Shown: positions 1-7,740 of the stretch, piece after piece | Numbering within the stretch: the first letter of the stretch is position 1 | How the letters are laid out: each line of letters begins with the position of its first letter | DNA from: Deltaproteobacteria bacterium | GTDB lineage: Bacteria; Desulfobacterota; Desulfomonilia; UBA1062 | Assembly (NCBI GenBank): GCA_023230665.1 | Contig: JALNWY010000061.1 | Coordinates: 1 to 16,214 of the forward strand | DNA: 16,214 nt | Reading direction: 5' to 3' | Program-made: the position numbers and the translations under genes | The notes under the pieces: generated by a model | What the model saw: the letters and a program-made list of their open reading frames with translations, nothing else | What the model was told of the DNA's origin: nothing | The model's database searches: none

Positions 1-16
1 GCTCCCTTTGGTGCAC

Positions 17-35
17 AAAAACCGATCAGGGATCG
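17..35 (-). terminator. Possible Rho-independent terminator after the ferredoxin gene
   Basis: Read on the minus strand, a short stem CGATC / GATCG with loop CCT is followed by G and five T residues, 36 nt past the ferredoxin stop codon. The stem is only five pairs, so this is a modest terminator. Its position at the end of the AOR-ferredoxin pair supports the call. Confidence 0.4.
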
Positions 36-70
36 TCCGCATCCGGCACCTGACCGGCTCATGAAGCGAT

Positions 71-538
71 TCAGCGGGCTGTCTCTGCCGCCGGCTTCGA
101 CTTTCTTGGCCCTTCTTTCGAAACCGGGATGACCAGGGTAACGGCGCCGACCGGGCACTCGACCTCGCAGAAGCCGCAACCGATGCACGCCCTCTCATCC
201 TTGAGCCAGGGATACCCGTGAAGATTCCTCGGCCCTTTTGCCTCTGACAGAGCAAGGCAGTGCACAGGGCAGGCATCAATGCACAGGGAGCACGACATGC
301 ACGTATCATCGGTAAAGGCCGGCCTTTTCCACTGGGAGCGCTTTACCATGACACAGATGCGGCCGAACCGGTCCTTCACCGCAGCGCTCGGGCATATCCT
401 GCCGCATGCACCGCACTCGATGCAGAGATCCCCGTCGACCCGGTGAACGTCCTTCTTCTTTCCCGTGATGGCCCGGGTGGGACATATCCTTACACATGCC
501 CCGCAGCCCGTGCAGGTATCGGTTATGGTATACGGCAT
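71..538 (-). CDS. Polyferredoxin with four [4Fe-4S] motifs, likely electron partner of the AOR-family enzyme
   Basis: 155 residues, probably cytoplasmic, carrying four complete CxxCxxCxxxCP motifs (Cys 9/12/15/19, 39/42/45/49, 80/83/86/90 and 118/121/124/128). It should bind four [4Fe-4S] clusters and move low-potential electrons. The start at 538 is chosen because GAGGGG lies about 8 nt upstream and the first cluster motif begins at residue 9. An in-frame start at 619 would overlap the end of the upstream gene. It lies 14 nt downstream of the AOR-family gene, so the two are almost certainly co-transcribed, like other tungsten-enzyme plus small ferredoxin pairs (AorB/AorA types, BamB/BamC). 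The tail after residue 140 is Lys/Pro-rich and probably disordered. The motifs make the class secure. The partnership is inferred from context. Confidence 0.9.
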   Translation of the reverse strand: MPYTITDTCTGCGACVRICPTRAITGKKKDVHRVDGDLCIECGACGRICPSAAVKDRFGRICVMVKRSQWKRPAFTDDTCMSCSLCIDACPVHCLALSEAKGPRNLHGYPWLKDERACIGCGFCEVECPVGAVTLVIPVSKEGPRKSKPAAETAR

Positions 539-552
539 CGCTTTTTCCCCTC

Positions 553-2517
553 TTATTCCGCTGAGAGTCCCAGTCCGGCCAGTGTCTCGCCCGTAGGCTT
601 GCCAGTGGCCGGATCCCACCCGAACTGCCCCCAGTAGTCCTCCATCATCTTTTCGATAGGGACTGTCCGGCCCTTGTTGGCGCCCTGGGCCTGGGGAGGT
701 ATGCCCAGCGCACGGTCGCTCAGCCTGTTGGCCCTGGGGTCGATGCCCTGCCTGATGTTGAACGCCTGTTTGAGGGTCTGGATCCTCTTCCCGATCTCCA
801 TGTACTCTTCAGGGGTCTTGTTCCAGCCCGTGGCTGCATTGAGCCAGTCAAAGGTGGGTGTCCTCGTGACGCCGAGAAAGGCGCCGAACATGCACAGGCC
901 CGCGCCGTTTATCACGTTCATGTACTTGCTGCAGGCCGCAGTCTCCAGGGCGTGTTTTTCCGTGGCCCGATACTTGGAGTTCTTGTGATAGATCTGGAAG
1001 GGCAGTTTCTTCGGCAGGCCCCTGACCTTTTTCCAGAGCTGAAACATCTCGTAATAGAGCTGGGATCCGATGGTGTGCCTGCCCGGTGTGGGCTCCACGC
1101 AGTAGTGAACCGCGAACCCCGGGTCCTGCCTGCCGTCGTGCATGGCAGGTTCCTGGCCTCCTGCGTGCACGGTGTACTTCCCGGACCCGCGGCCGATCTT
1201 CTCTGCAGCGGCCCGTGAGCCGTCCGCCAGGATATCGCCGATTCCTTCCCGGTTGATCATCTTATGGATCAGGGCGACTATGGCCCTGGTATTGCCCCAG
1301 GTCAAATCGAGCCCATCGGTGTCATCAAGGGTGAGAATGCCCTGTTCGAAGCACTCCATGGCCCAGGCCACGGTGGCTCCCGCAGAGATGGTGTCCATGC
1401 CGGCCCGATTGAGGAGCTCGTTGAGATAGAACAGGCTGTCCGTATCCTCGTTCATGCACAGGCCGCCCAATGCCAGCACGGACTCGTACTCGGGCTTGTG
1501 CGTCTCGGAATATTTTCCGGTCATGGAACACTTGCCGCCGCATCCGAGCGGGCACGAGTAGCAGTGATACTTGATGAACTCCGACTTATTCACGAGGTCC
1601 GGGTCTGCGGACTTCGATTTCTTCAGGGGCCAGTCGACATTGCTGCCCTTCCAGTTTTTGACCGGCGAATCTCCCCATTCGGGAGACATCTGGTTGAGGC
1701 CTCCGGTCCCCCACTGACGGAGAATTATTTTGTAGACTACGCCATCCATGGCCATGGCCGTTGGAAGCACCCTCAGGAGCGCCCCTATCAAGGCCGGGAC
1801 GATGCTCGGGCCGAGCAGGGGCTGGAACCGCACCCACCTGTTGCACTTTCTGCTGAGCTTGTGGACGGTTTCACGGTCATAGGGGGTAATCCGTTTTTTC
1901 CCGTCGAGGACGAGGGCCTTGAGCCTCTTCGAGCCCATGACCGCGCCAAGGCCGGACCGCGCAGCGATGCGCCCCTTGTCGTTGCAGATGCCTGAGATGA
2001 GGGAGAGTCTTTCTCCCGCAGGACCGATCACCGCGACCCTGGCGCCAGGCCCGTGCTCTTCCTGAAGCATTTCCTCGGTCTCGATGGCGTCCCTGCCCCA
2101 GAGGTGCGAGGCATCCATGAGCTTGAGCTTCTGATCCTTGATGTACAGGTAGACCGGCTTTTCGCTCATGCCGGTAAAGAAGATGCCGTCGTATCCGCAG
2201 CGCTTGATGGCCGGAGAGAACGAGCCCCCGCAGTTGGCATCGCCCCAGGTGCCGGTAAGCGGCGACTTGCCGGCGACCATCCACCTCCCGGAAAACAGGC
2301 TTCCCGTTCCGGTGAGCAGGCCGGAGACAAAACCGAGCACGTTCTCGGGCCCCAGCGGGTCGGCGCCGACGGGGATCCTGTCGTACAGAAGATATGCCGC
2401 AAGGCCTGTCCCGGAGAGAAATTTCTCAAAGACCTCGTCAGGGATCGTCTCTTCTCGGAATTCTCCCTTTGAAAGGTCCACCATCAAGATCCTGCCCATA
2501 TAACCTCTGTTATTCAT
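553..2517 (-). CDS. Aldehyde:ferredoxin oxidoreductase family tungsten/molybdenum enzyme
   Basis: 654 residues. The N-terminal domain begins GYMGRILMVDLS, as in AOR N-domains, and contains GSLFSGRWMVAGKSPLTG. The [4Fe-4S] site is CxxCxxxC (Cys319, 322, 326) with a distal Cys542. The block KPEYES (341-346) and GMDTISAG (373-380) is typical of the family, as are HDGRQDP (460-466) and GRHTIG (479-484), which supply Glu and His near the metal. Such enzymes use a bis-pyranopterin tungsten (or Mo) cofactor, classically oxidising aldehydes to acids with ferredoxin as acceptor. The length also matches BamB-type benzoyl-CoA reductases of the same family, so the substrate is open. Start at 2517: AGGAGG sits a few nt upstream. 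It is transcribed divergently from tetR and the glycyl radical enzyme, suggesting it handles an aldehyde product of that enzyme. I see no convincing promoter for it in 2518-2836. Confidence 0.9.
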   Translation of the reverse strand: MNNRGYMGRILMVDLSKGEFREETIPDEVFEKFLSGTGLAAYLLYDRIPVGADPLGPENVLGFVSGLLTGTGSLFSGRWMVAGKSPLTGTWGDANCGGSFSPAIKRCGYDGIFFTGMSEKPVYLYIKDQKLKLMDASHLWGRDAIETEEMLQEEHGPGARVAVIGPAGERLSLISGICNDKGRIAARSGLGAVMGSKRLKALVLDGKKRITPYDRETVHKLSRKCNRWVRFQPLLGPSIVPALIGALLRVLPTAMAMDGVVYKIILRQWGTGGLNQMSPEWGDSPVKNWKGSNVDWPLKKSKSADPDLVNKSEFIKYHCYSCPLGCGGKCSMTGKYSETHKPEYESVLALGGLCMNEDTDSLFYLNELLNRAGMDTISAGATVAWAMECFEQGILTLDDTDGLDLTWGNTRAIVALIHKMINREGIGDILADGSRAAAEKIGRGSGKYTVHAGGQEPAMHDGRQDPGFAVHYCVEPTPGRHTIGSQLYYEMFQLWKKVRGLPKKLPFQIYHKNSKYRATEKHALETAACSKYMNVINGAGLCMFGAFLGVTRTPTFDWLNAATGWNKTPEEYMEIGKRIQTLKQAFNIRQGIDPRANRLSDRALGIPPQAQGANKGRTVPIEKMMEDYWGQFGWDPATGKPTGETLAGLGLSAE

Positions 2518-2789
2518 GCCTCCTCCTTCTCTTTGTTAAGAACAATAGAGTCAGAGTTCTCCTTTGATGCGGATGCTGTTTCTCTTCAACCATGGCAGAA
2601 GTGCTTCTTCAAATCTTTCGCTGGTCCGTCACCGGGCTTACAAAAGTTATCCTCAAAATTGCCGCAATAGATGATAAACACAGCGGCTGCACTCTCCATT
2701 CCAAGACCGGCCCAGGCATCCGATACGAATATGATCGAATGCCGACCCTCAAAATCCTCCTGCGGCGTTCCCCGAATTTCATACACCTC

Positions 2790-2818
2790 TTGACTTCGGG
2801 GTTTGTCAGATTTAATAT
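2790..2818 (+). promoter_or_regulatory. Sigma-70-like promoter for tetR
   Basis: TTGACT at 2790-2795 (5 of 6 to consensus), a 17-bp spacer, and TAATAT at 2813-2818 (4 of 6). It points toward tetR, and its -10 runs into the large palindrome at 2817-2843. A bound repressor would therefore block RNA polymerase here. The rest of the 2518-2789 spacer shows no gene. A weak TTGTT/AACAA dyad at 2533-2545 is in the AOR leader. Confidence 0.5.
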
Positions 2819-2843
2819 AACGCTGTTAAGTTAACAGTGTTAT
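2817..2843. promoter_or_regulatory. 27-bp palindrome, probable TetR-family operator
   Basis: Left arm ATAACGCTGTTAA and right arm TTAACAGTGTTAT flank a single central G. Twelve of the 13 arm positions pair, with one G/T mismatch. Size and symmetry are those of a TetR-family operator. It overlaps the tetR -10 box and probable transcription start, and ends 20 bp before the tetR start codon. Autorepression is the simplest reading. Because the AOR-ferredoxin operon diverges from the same spacer, the site could also control that side, though it lies about 300 bp from the AOR start. Confidence 0.75.
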
Positions 2844-2863
2844 TGTTTATAAAAGGTATTTAT

Positions 2864-3559
2864 ATGCCAAAGGTCCCGCGGAGTCAAGAAGGCAGAGAGC
2901 TCATCAGGGAAAAAATTCTGGATGAGGCCCTGGCCATTATCTCCGAGCACGGCTTTGCCGCCTTCAGCATGAGAAAGCTCGCCTCCCGCCTGGGGATGAG
3001 CGCCACCACGATCTATCATTACTACGCGAGCAAGGACGAACTCTACCTCATGATCCTCACCAAGGGGTTCGACATGCTCTACCAGCGCCTCGCAGAGATT
3101 TACGAGTCAAAGGGCGACCCGGCGGGCAGAATCCGGGACATGGTCGGCGCCTATATCGATTTCGGCATCAGCAAGGCAAATTACTATAACATCATGTTCA
3201 CCTCTGACGCCCCCAAGTATCGAGACTACATCGGTACCGAGATCGAGCCTGTTGCATTTTTTGAGAAGCAGACCGCCTTGAAGCTTGCGGATATCACTTC
3301 TCAGGCCCTTGAGGACCTGGACCGGGGTGAGGGCCGTTTCACGCCGGAGGAAATCCGATATTTCGTTATCCGGCTCTGGAGCACCCTTCACGGAATCATT
3401 GCGCTGTACAACAGCAGGGTCCTCCAGGAGGTGGATGAAAGCGCCGCAGCGGTTATCGAACAGGTCGGGCAGGATCTGGTGGATGAGATCCTCTCCCGGA
3501 TAAGCGCCTTCCCTCCCGAGGCCCGAATTCCGGCCAGGCAGGGCTGGGCCGGGAGATGA
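2864..3559 (+). CDS. TetR/AcrR-family transcriptional regulator
   Basis: 231 residues. The N-terminal helix-turn-helix spans about residues 15-62, with the family pattern ILDEALAIISEHGFAAFSMR, then LASRLGMSATTIYHYYASKDEL. The C-terminal ligand domain contains LWSTLHGI (171-178), the W-x-x-x-HG pattern of the WHG-type TetR C-domain. The start at 2864 is preferred over a GTG at 2837 because AAAAGG lies 8 nt upstream and the GTG falls inside the operator. It lies 166 nt upstream of the glycyl radical enzyme on the same strand and may be the first gene of that operon. It is a likely local repressor responding to the substrate or an acyl-CoA product. Effector identity is not readable from the sequence. 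Confidence 0.9.
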   Translation: MPKVPRSQEGRELIREKILDEALAIISEHGFAAFSMRKLASRLGMSATTIYHYYASKDELYLMILTKGFDMLYQRLAEIYESKGDPAGRIRDMVGAYIDFGISKANYYNIMFTSDAPKYRDYIGTEIEPVAFFEKQTALKLADITSQALEDLDRGEGRFTPEEIRYFVIRLWSTLHGIIALYNSRVLQEVDESAAAVIEQVGQDLVDEILSRISAFPPEARIPARQGWAGR

Positions 3560-3725
3560 CCGGGAGAATCATCCATCTGGAATCCGCTTCCCGGAGGGCC
3601 TTGAAGGCAGAGTCACATTCCCGGTAATGTGCGGCTTGGGCAGGATCTCCAGGGCTTGCGTTTAAGAGGTTCGTGCCGGAAGAGTAATCAGGCTCTTTTC
3701 GCCTGAGGAACATAGGGGGGACGAT

Positions 3726-6686
3726 ATGGTTCAGCGGAACATGGCAGACATTGCCACACACATGGCCTTACAGACCATGGCGTTTCATTTCAACCACCTT
3801 CCGAAATTCAGAAAATACCTGAAATCCGACCACGGATGGATCAACTTCTCGCTCGGTATGCGCACCGAGCAGGGGAACGTGCGGCAGTGCATTGCCTTTC
3901 GTGACGGCAGGGTCAGGGTGAGCTCGGACATCCCCGGTGATGTTGACACCGAGATGGTGTTCTCCGATAACGGCACCCTGAAAGACATGGCATCTCTGCC
4001 TCCGAACGAGGTGCTCAACCTCGTGCTCAAGAACCGACTGATCCTCAGGGGCAACCTCGTGTTCGCCCAGCTCTTCAGCTTCTTCATCACCCTGTTCGTC
4101 AAGGGAAAGATCATCAACATGATGAAAAAACAGGCCCGGAAATGCCCGAATGGCTCCTGCTCCGATAACGCGCAGCCCGCAGCAGTCCGCGCCCACAAGA
4201 TCAGACCGCAGCTCACGGCTCCCTCGCGGGATCCGGGCGTAATCCATCTTGACGACCCCTATCTCTCCTCCTATTCCCTTGCTGATTTCCCCCGGCTGAG
4301 GAAATTCCTCGACATCCATTTCACTCAAAAGCCCGTCATCTGCCACGAGCGGCCCCTGCTCCTCACCCAGTGGTTCAGGGCCAACGGCTTTGAAAAACGC
4401 CCGGACGGGAGCCCCTGGGTGCCCGAGCTCAGGCAGGGCTACGCGTTCAAATATCTCATGGAGAACCGGAAACCCATCATCAGGAAAGACGACCTCATCG
4501 CTGGCACAACCACTGCCCAGGAGATCGGGGTCGTGCTCTATCCGGACTCCCACGGGACCATGATCTGGGGCGAGCTCTTCACCACCCCCTTCCGGCAGCT
4601 CTTCCCCTACGATATCAGCGACGAGACCAGAAAAATCCTGCACCACTCGGTCTTTCCCTTCTGGATTCATCGGAACTTCAAGGAGTGGGTGAGGGAAAAA
4701 TACGATAATCCCTTATGCCAGAGCCTCGATGACAGGTTCGCGGTGTACTTTCTCTGGAAGACCGCGGCCCTGTCTCACACCGTGATCGACTATCCCAGGC
4801 TGCTCAGGCTCGGCGCACAGGGGATTATCGAGGAGGTCCGGCAGGAGCTGCTCAGGGATGCAGGCGCGGATCAGGCCAAGAAGGATACGCTCGAGGCCAT
4901 GAACCTCTGCTACGAGGGCATTATCGCCTATGCCCGCAACCTCTCGGCTCAGGCCGCACGCGAGGCCGGTGTCGAGACGGATGAGCGGCGCAAGGCCGAG
5001 CTAAAGCACCTCGCCCAGATCTGCGCCCGGGTGCCCGAACACTCCAGCGCCACCCTGGAAGAGGCCCTGAACGCCATCTGGATCCACTGGGTGGGCGTTC
5101 ATATGGAAAACACCAACGCCGGGTTCTCCCTGGGCAGGATGGACCAGTGGCTGCAGCCCTATTTTATCGCTGATCTGAAAAAAATCCGGGGCAAAAAGAA
5201 ACGCGAGGAATACATCAAACGTGCGATCGAGCTGGTAGGATGCTTTTACATGCGCTGCACCGACCACCTCCCGCTGATTCCGGACATCGGCAACTACCTG
5301 TTCGGCGGAAGCTCCTCAGACCAGGCGATCACCCTGGGTGGAGTCACCCCTGAGGGGAATGACGCGGTCAACGACATGACCTATATCTTCCTCAAGGTCA
5401 CGGAGATGCTCGGGATCCGCGACCCCAACGTCAATGCCCGCTACCACAGGGAAATCAACAGCAAGGCCTACCTGCAGAGGCTCTGCGAGGTGAATGTCAA
5501 CACCACGTCCACCCCATCTATCCACAACGACGGGATGGTCATGGCCTCACTTGAAGAGTTCGATTATCCTCCCGAGCACCTGAGAGACTGGGCCGCGACG
5601 GGCTGCGTGGAGCCGACCTTGTCAGGAAGGCACATCGGCCACACCAACTGCATGATGTTCAACATGGTGGCGGCCCTGGAGATGGCCATGTACAACGGCC
5701 GCCATCCCCTGATGCGATGGGACGTAGGTCCCAGGACCGGCCTTGTGGACAATGGCTCGTTCCCGGCCTTTGATGATTTCTTCCAGGCCTTCTGCACCCA
5801 GCTCGATTTTCTCATGGACAATTCCTGCGAGTATAACAAACTGCTGGGAGAAGCCCACAGTGTGCTGCGTCCGACACCCTTCATCTCCGGCCTTATCGAA
5901 GGGTGTGTCGCTCAGGGCAGAGACGCCACCAAGGCAGGGGCTCTCTACAACTCATCGGGCACGGCGTGCATCGGACTTGCAGACATCACGGATTCGCTCA
6001 TGGCCATCAAGAAGCTCGTATATGACGAAAAAAAGACAACCTTGAGAGAGATGCGCGAGGCCATGGAGACCAATTTCGCCCAAAACAGCCGCCTCCGCGC
6101 CATGGTACTCAACAAGGTCCCCCTCTTCGGCTCCGGCAGCCCGGAGGCGGTGGACATGGCCAACCGGGTCGCCCGGTTCATCCATGATCGCTTCGGCGCA
6201 CACACGAACTTCCGGGGCGGCCCGTATACCGCAGGGTTCTGGTCCATGTCCAACCACGTGGCCTTTGGAACACTCACCGGGGCCCTGCCCTCGGGCAGGC
6301 TCGCCGGCAAACCCTTTACCCCCGGCCTCACGCCCGAGGCGCATGCGTCGAAAAGTCTGCTGGACAATATCCGCGATGTCTCCCGGCTCGAGCCCGGAAA
6401 CATGAACAACAACATCGCCTTCAACGTCAAGGTAGTGCCGTCAGCCAAGGAGAGCCACCAGGAGGCGGTGGACCACGTCTACTCATATGCCAAAACCTAC
6501 TGCGACCTGGGCGGCATGCAGATGCAGTTCAATGTGGTATCGTCAAAAACCCTCAGAGATGCCATGGAGCATCCGGAGAACTACCGGGATCTCATGGTGC
6601 GCATCTCGGGGTATAACGCCTATTTCGTGACCCTGAACACAGACATGCAGATGGAGCTCATAGAGCGGGCGGAATACGGCCTCTGA
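3726..6686 (+). CDS. Glycyl radical enzyme (PFL-like dehydratase/lyase) with an N-terminal SCP2-like lipid-binding domain
   Basis: 986 residues. About residues 175-986 form a full GRE barrel. The thiyl cysteine is Cys627 in GCVEP (626-630), with Glu629 the general-base position shared by glycerol/propanediol dehydratases, CutC and HPA decarboxylase but not by benzylsuccinate synthases. The glycyl loop is VRISGYNAYF (958-967), radical at Gly962. Residues 38-122 resemble an SCP2 domain: hydrophobic core strands, DGRVRVSSDIPGDVDTEMVF, then a helix and ILRGNLVFAQLFSFFI. Residues 140-175 look like a linker. GRE cores alone are about 790-850 residues, so the extra domain explains the length. Start at 3726: AGGGGGG lies about 6 nt upstream, just after a small stem (3688-3706). 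The 21-nt gap to the activase gives an operon. The chemistry class is well supported; the substrate is unknown, with a hydrophobic 1,2-diol or similar alcohol inferred. No microcompartment genes are nearby. Confidence 0.92.
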   Translation: MVQRNMADIATHMALQTMAFHFNHLPKFRKYLKSDHGWINFSLGMRTEQGNVRQCIAFRDGRVRVSSDIPGDVDTEMVFSDNGTLKDMASLPPNEVLNLVLKNRLILRGNLVFAQLFSFFITLFVKGKIINMMKKQARKCPNGSCSDNAQPAAVRAHKIRPQLTAPSRDPGVIHLDDPYLSSYSLADFPRLRKFLDIHFTQKPVICHERPLLLTQWFRANGFEKRPDGSPWVPELRQGYAFKYLMENRKPIIRKDDLIAGTTTAQEIGVVLYPDSHGTMIWGELFTTPFRQLFPYDISDETRKILHHSVFPFWIHRNFKEWVREKYDNPLCQSLDDRFAVYFLWKTAALSHTVIDYPRLLRLGAQGIIEEVRQELLRDAGADQAKKDTLEAMNLCYEGIIAYARNLSAQAAREAGVETDERRKAELKHLAQICARVPEHSSATLEEALNAIWIHWVGVHMENTNAGFSLGRMDQWLQPYFIADLKKIRGKKKREEYIKRAIELVGCFYMRCTDHLPLIPDIGNYLFGGSSSDQAITLGGVTPEGNDAVNDMTYIFLKVTEMLGIRDPNVNARYHREINSKAYLQRLCEVNVNTTSTPSIHNDGMVMASLEEFDYPPEHLRDWAATGCVEPTLSGRHIGHTNCMMFNMVAALEMAMYNGRHPLMRWDVGPRTGLVDNGSFPAFDDFFQAFCTQLDFLMDNSCEYNKLLGEAHSVLRPTPFISGLIEGCVAQGRDATKAGALYNSSGTACIGLADITDSLMAIKKLVYDEKKTTLREMREAMETNFAQNSRLRAMVLNKVPLFGSGSPEAVDMANRVARFIHDRFGAHTNFRGGPYTAGFWSMSNHVAFGTLTGALPSGRLAGKPFTPGLTPEAHASKSLLDNIRDVSRLEPGNMNNNIAFNVKVVPSAKESHQEAVDHVYSYAKTYCDLGGMQMQFNVVSSKTLRDAMEHPENYRDLMVRISGYNAYFVTLNTDMQMELIERAEYGL

Positions 6687-6707
6687 TCATTCAGAAAGGG
6701 ATGATCG

Positions 6708-7637
6708 ATGAACCACAACACGAGCCGGACAGAAAATGACAAGGCCCTCATCTTCGAGGTCAAGGGCAACTCGCTCGACGATGGGCCGGGAATCCGGACC
6801 GTGGTCTTTTTCAAGGGCTGCCCGCTGAACTGCCTGTGGTGCCACAACCCGGAGAGCAAAAAGGCGCTGCCCGAGATCTCCTTTGACCCGGAGAAGTGCG
6901 TGGGATGCGACTCGTGCCTTGCCGTGTGCCCCGAGGGCGCTCTGGACAGAGGCAATCCTTTGTTTGTGGACAGGACCCGGTGCACACTGTGCATGGAGTG
7001 TGCGCGGGTGTGCCCGGGCACGGCGCTTTCCCCGGTGGGCGGCTATATGAGCATGGCCGAGGTCATGGCAGAGATCGAGAAAGACCTGCCCTTTTTTCAG
7101 GCATCAGGCGGCGGGGTCACGCTCTCCGGAGGAGAGCCGACCTTGTTCATGGAATTTGCATCGCGGCTCCTGAAAAGGATAAAGCAAAAGAAGGTGCACA
7201 CCCTGCTGGAGACCTGTGGGTTCTTCGACTGGAACAGATTCATGGAGCTTCTCTATCCTCATCTCGACGCGATCTACTACGATCTCAAGCTCTTCGATCC
7301 TGGTGAGCACAGACGTTTCTGCGGAGTATCCAACGAGACGATCCTGCAGAACTTTGCCAAGCTGAGCGCGGCGTGCGCCCGGGACAACCGGGAGATCCTC
7401 CCCAGGATACCGCTCGTTCCCGGGATCACCGCCACCCGGGAGAACCTCGGGGCCTTTGCCCGCTTCCTGAAGGACCTGAATGTCCTGAAGGTCGCGCTGC
7501 TCCCGTACAATCCACTGTGGATCTCCAAGCTCCCCGTGCTCGGTCAGACCCGGCGAATAGGGATCTCGGAAGAATGGATGACAAGCGCGGAGATCAAGGA
7601 ATGCACAAGTATCTTCCCGGACTTCCGTATCGTCTGA
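6708..7637 (+). CDS. Glycyl radical enzyme activase (radical SAM)
   Basis: 309 residues. The radical-SAM motif is GCPLNCLWCHNP, with Cys38, Cys42 and Cys45 (CxxxCxxC) binding the SAM-cleaving [4Fe-4S] cluster. SGGEP (140-144) is the SAM-binding GGE motif. A ferredoxin-like insert follows the radical motif, with two further cluster motifs (Cys64/67/70/74 and Cys92/95/98/102). This is the layout of activases for dehydratase and decarboxylase-type GREs, longer than PflA. It abstracts the hydrogen from Gly962 of the upstream enzyme. Start at 6708 has AAAGGG 7 nt upstream. The gene lies 21 nt after the GRE stop and is surely its dedicated activase. The N-terminal ~10 residues are polar and variable. 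Confidence 0.95.
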   Translation: MNHNTSRTENDKALIFEVKGNSLDDGPGIRTVVFFKGCPLNCLWCHNPESKKALPEISFDPEKCVGCDSCLAVCPEGALDRGNPLFVDRTRCTLCMECARVCPGTALSPVGGYMSMAEVMAEIEKDLPFFQASGGGVTLSGGEPTLFMEFASRLLKRIKQKKVHTLLETCGFFDWNRFMELLYPHLDAIYYDLKLFDPGEHRRFCGVSNETILQNFAKLSAACARDNREILPRIPLVPGITATRENLGAFARFLKDLNVLKVALLPYNPLWISKLPVLGQTRRIGISEEWMTSAEIKECTSIFPDFRIV

Positions 7638-7653
7638 CAGCGGGAACTTTTTT
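7614..7653 (+). terminator. Possible terminator overlapping the activase stop
   Basis: TTCCCG (7614-7619) pairs with CGGGAA (7641-7646), with an inner GAC/GTC pair, followed by C and six T residues (7648-7653). The loop is long (21 nt), so the structure is not ideal. Its place at the end of the GRE-activase operon and before a convergent gene fits termination. Confidence 0.35.
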
Positions 7654-7740
7654 AAGAAACATTCTCGGATCTCCAGTATTCCGGATCAATGGCATGTCCT
7701 TCAACGACAAGACTTGCGACTGAAAAAACCCGGTGGTCTT

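Noticed and set aside
539..619. N-terminal extension of the ferredoxin to a start at 619
   Set aside because: It overlaps the AOR-family gene, has no ribosome site, and the added residues lack family similarity; the start at 538 has GAGGGG upstream.
3726..7637. Assignment as benzylsuccinate- or alkylsuccinate-synthase-type GRE
   Set aside because: The thiyl cysteine is followed by Val-Glu-Pro (GCVEP), the dehydratase/lyase signature, and no small Bss/Ass-type subunits accompany the gene.
3726..7637. Bacterial microcompartment-associated GRE locus
   Set aside because: No shell-protein, CoA-acylating aldehyde dehydrogenase or phosphotransacylase gene is present, and the GRE N-terminus is an SCP2-like domain rather than a short encapsulation peptide.
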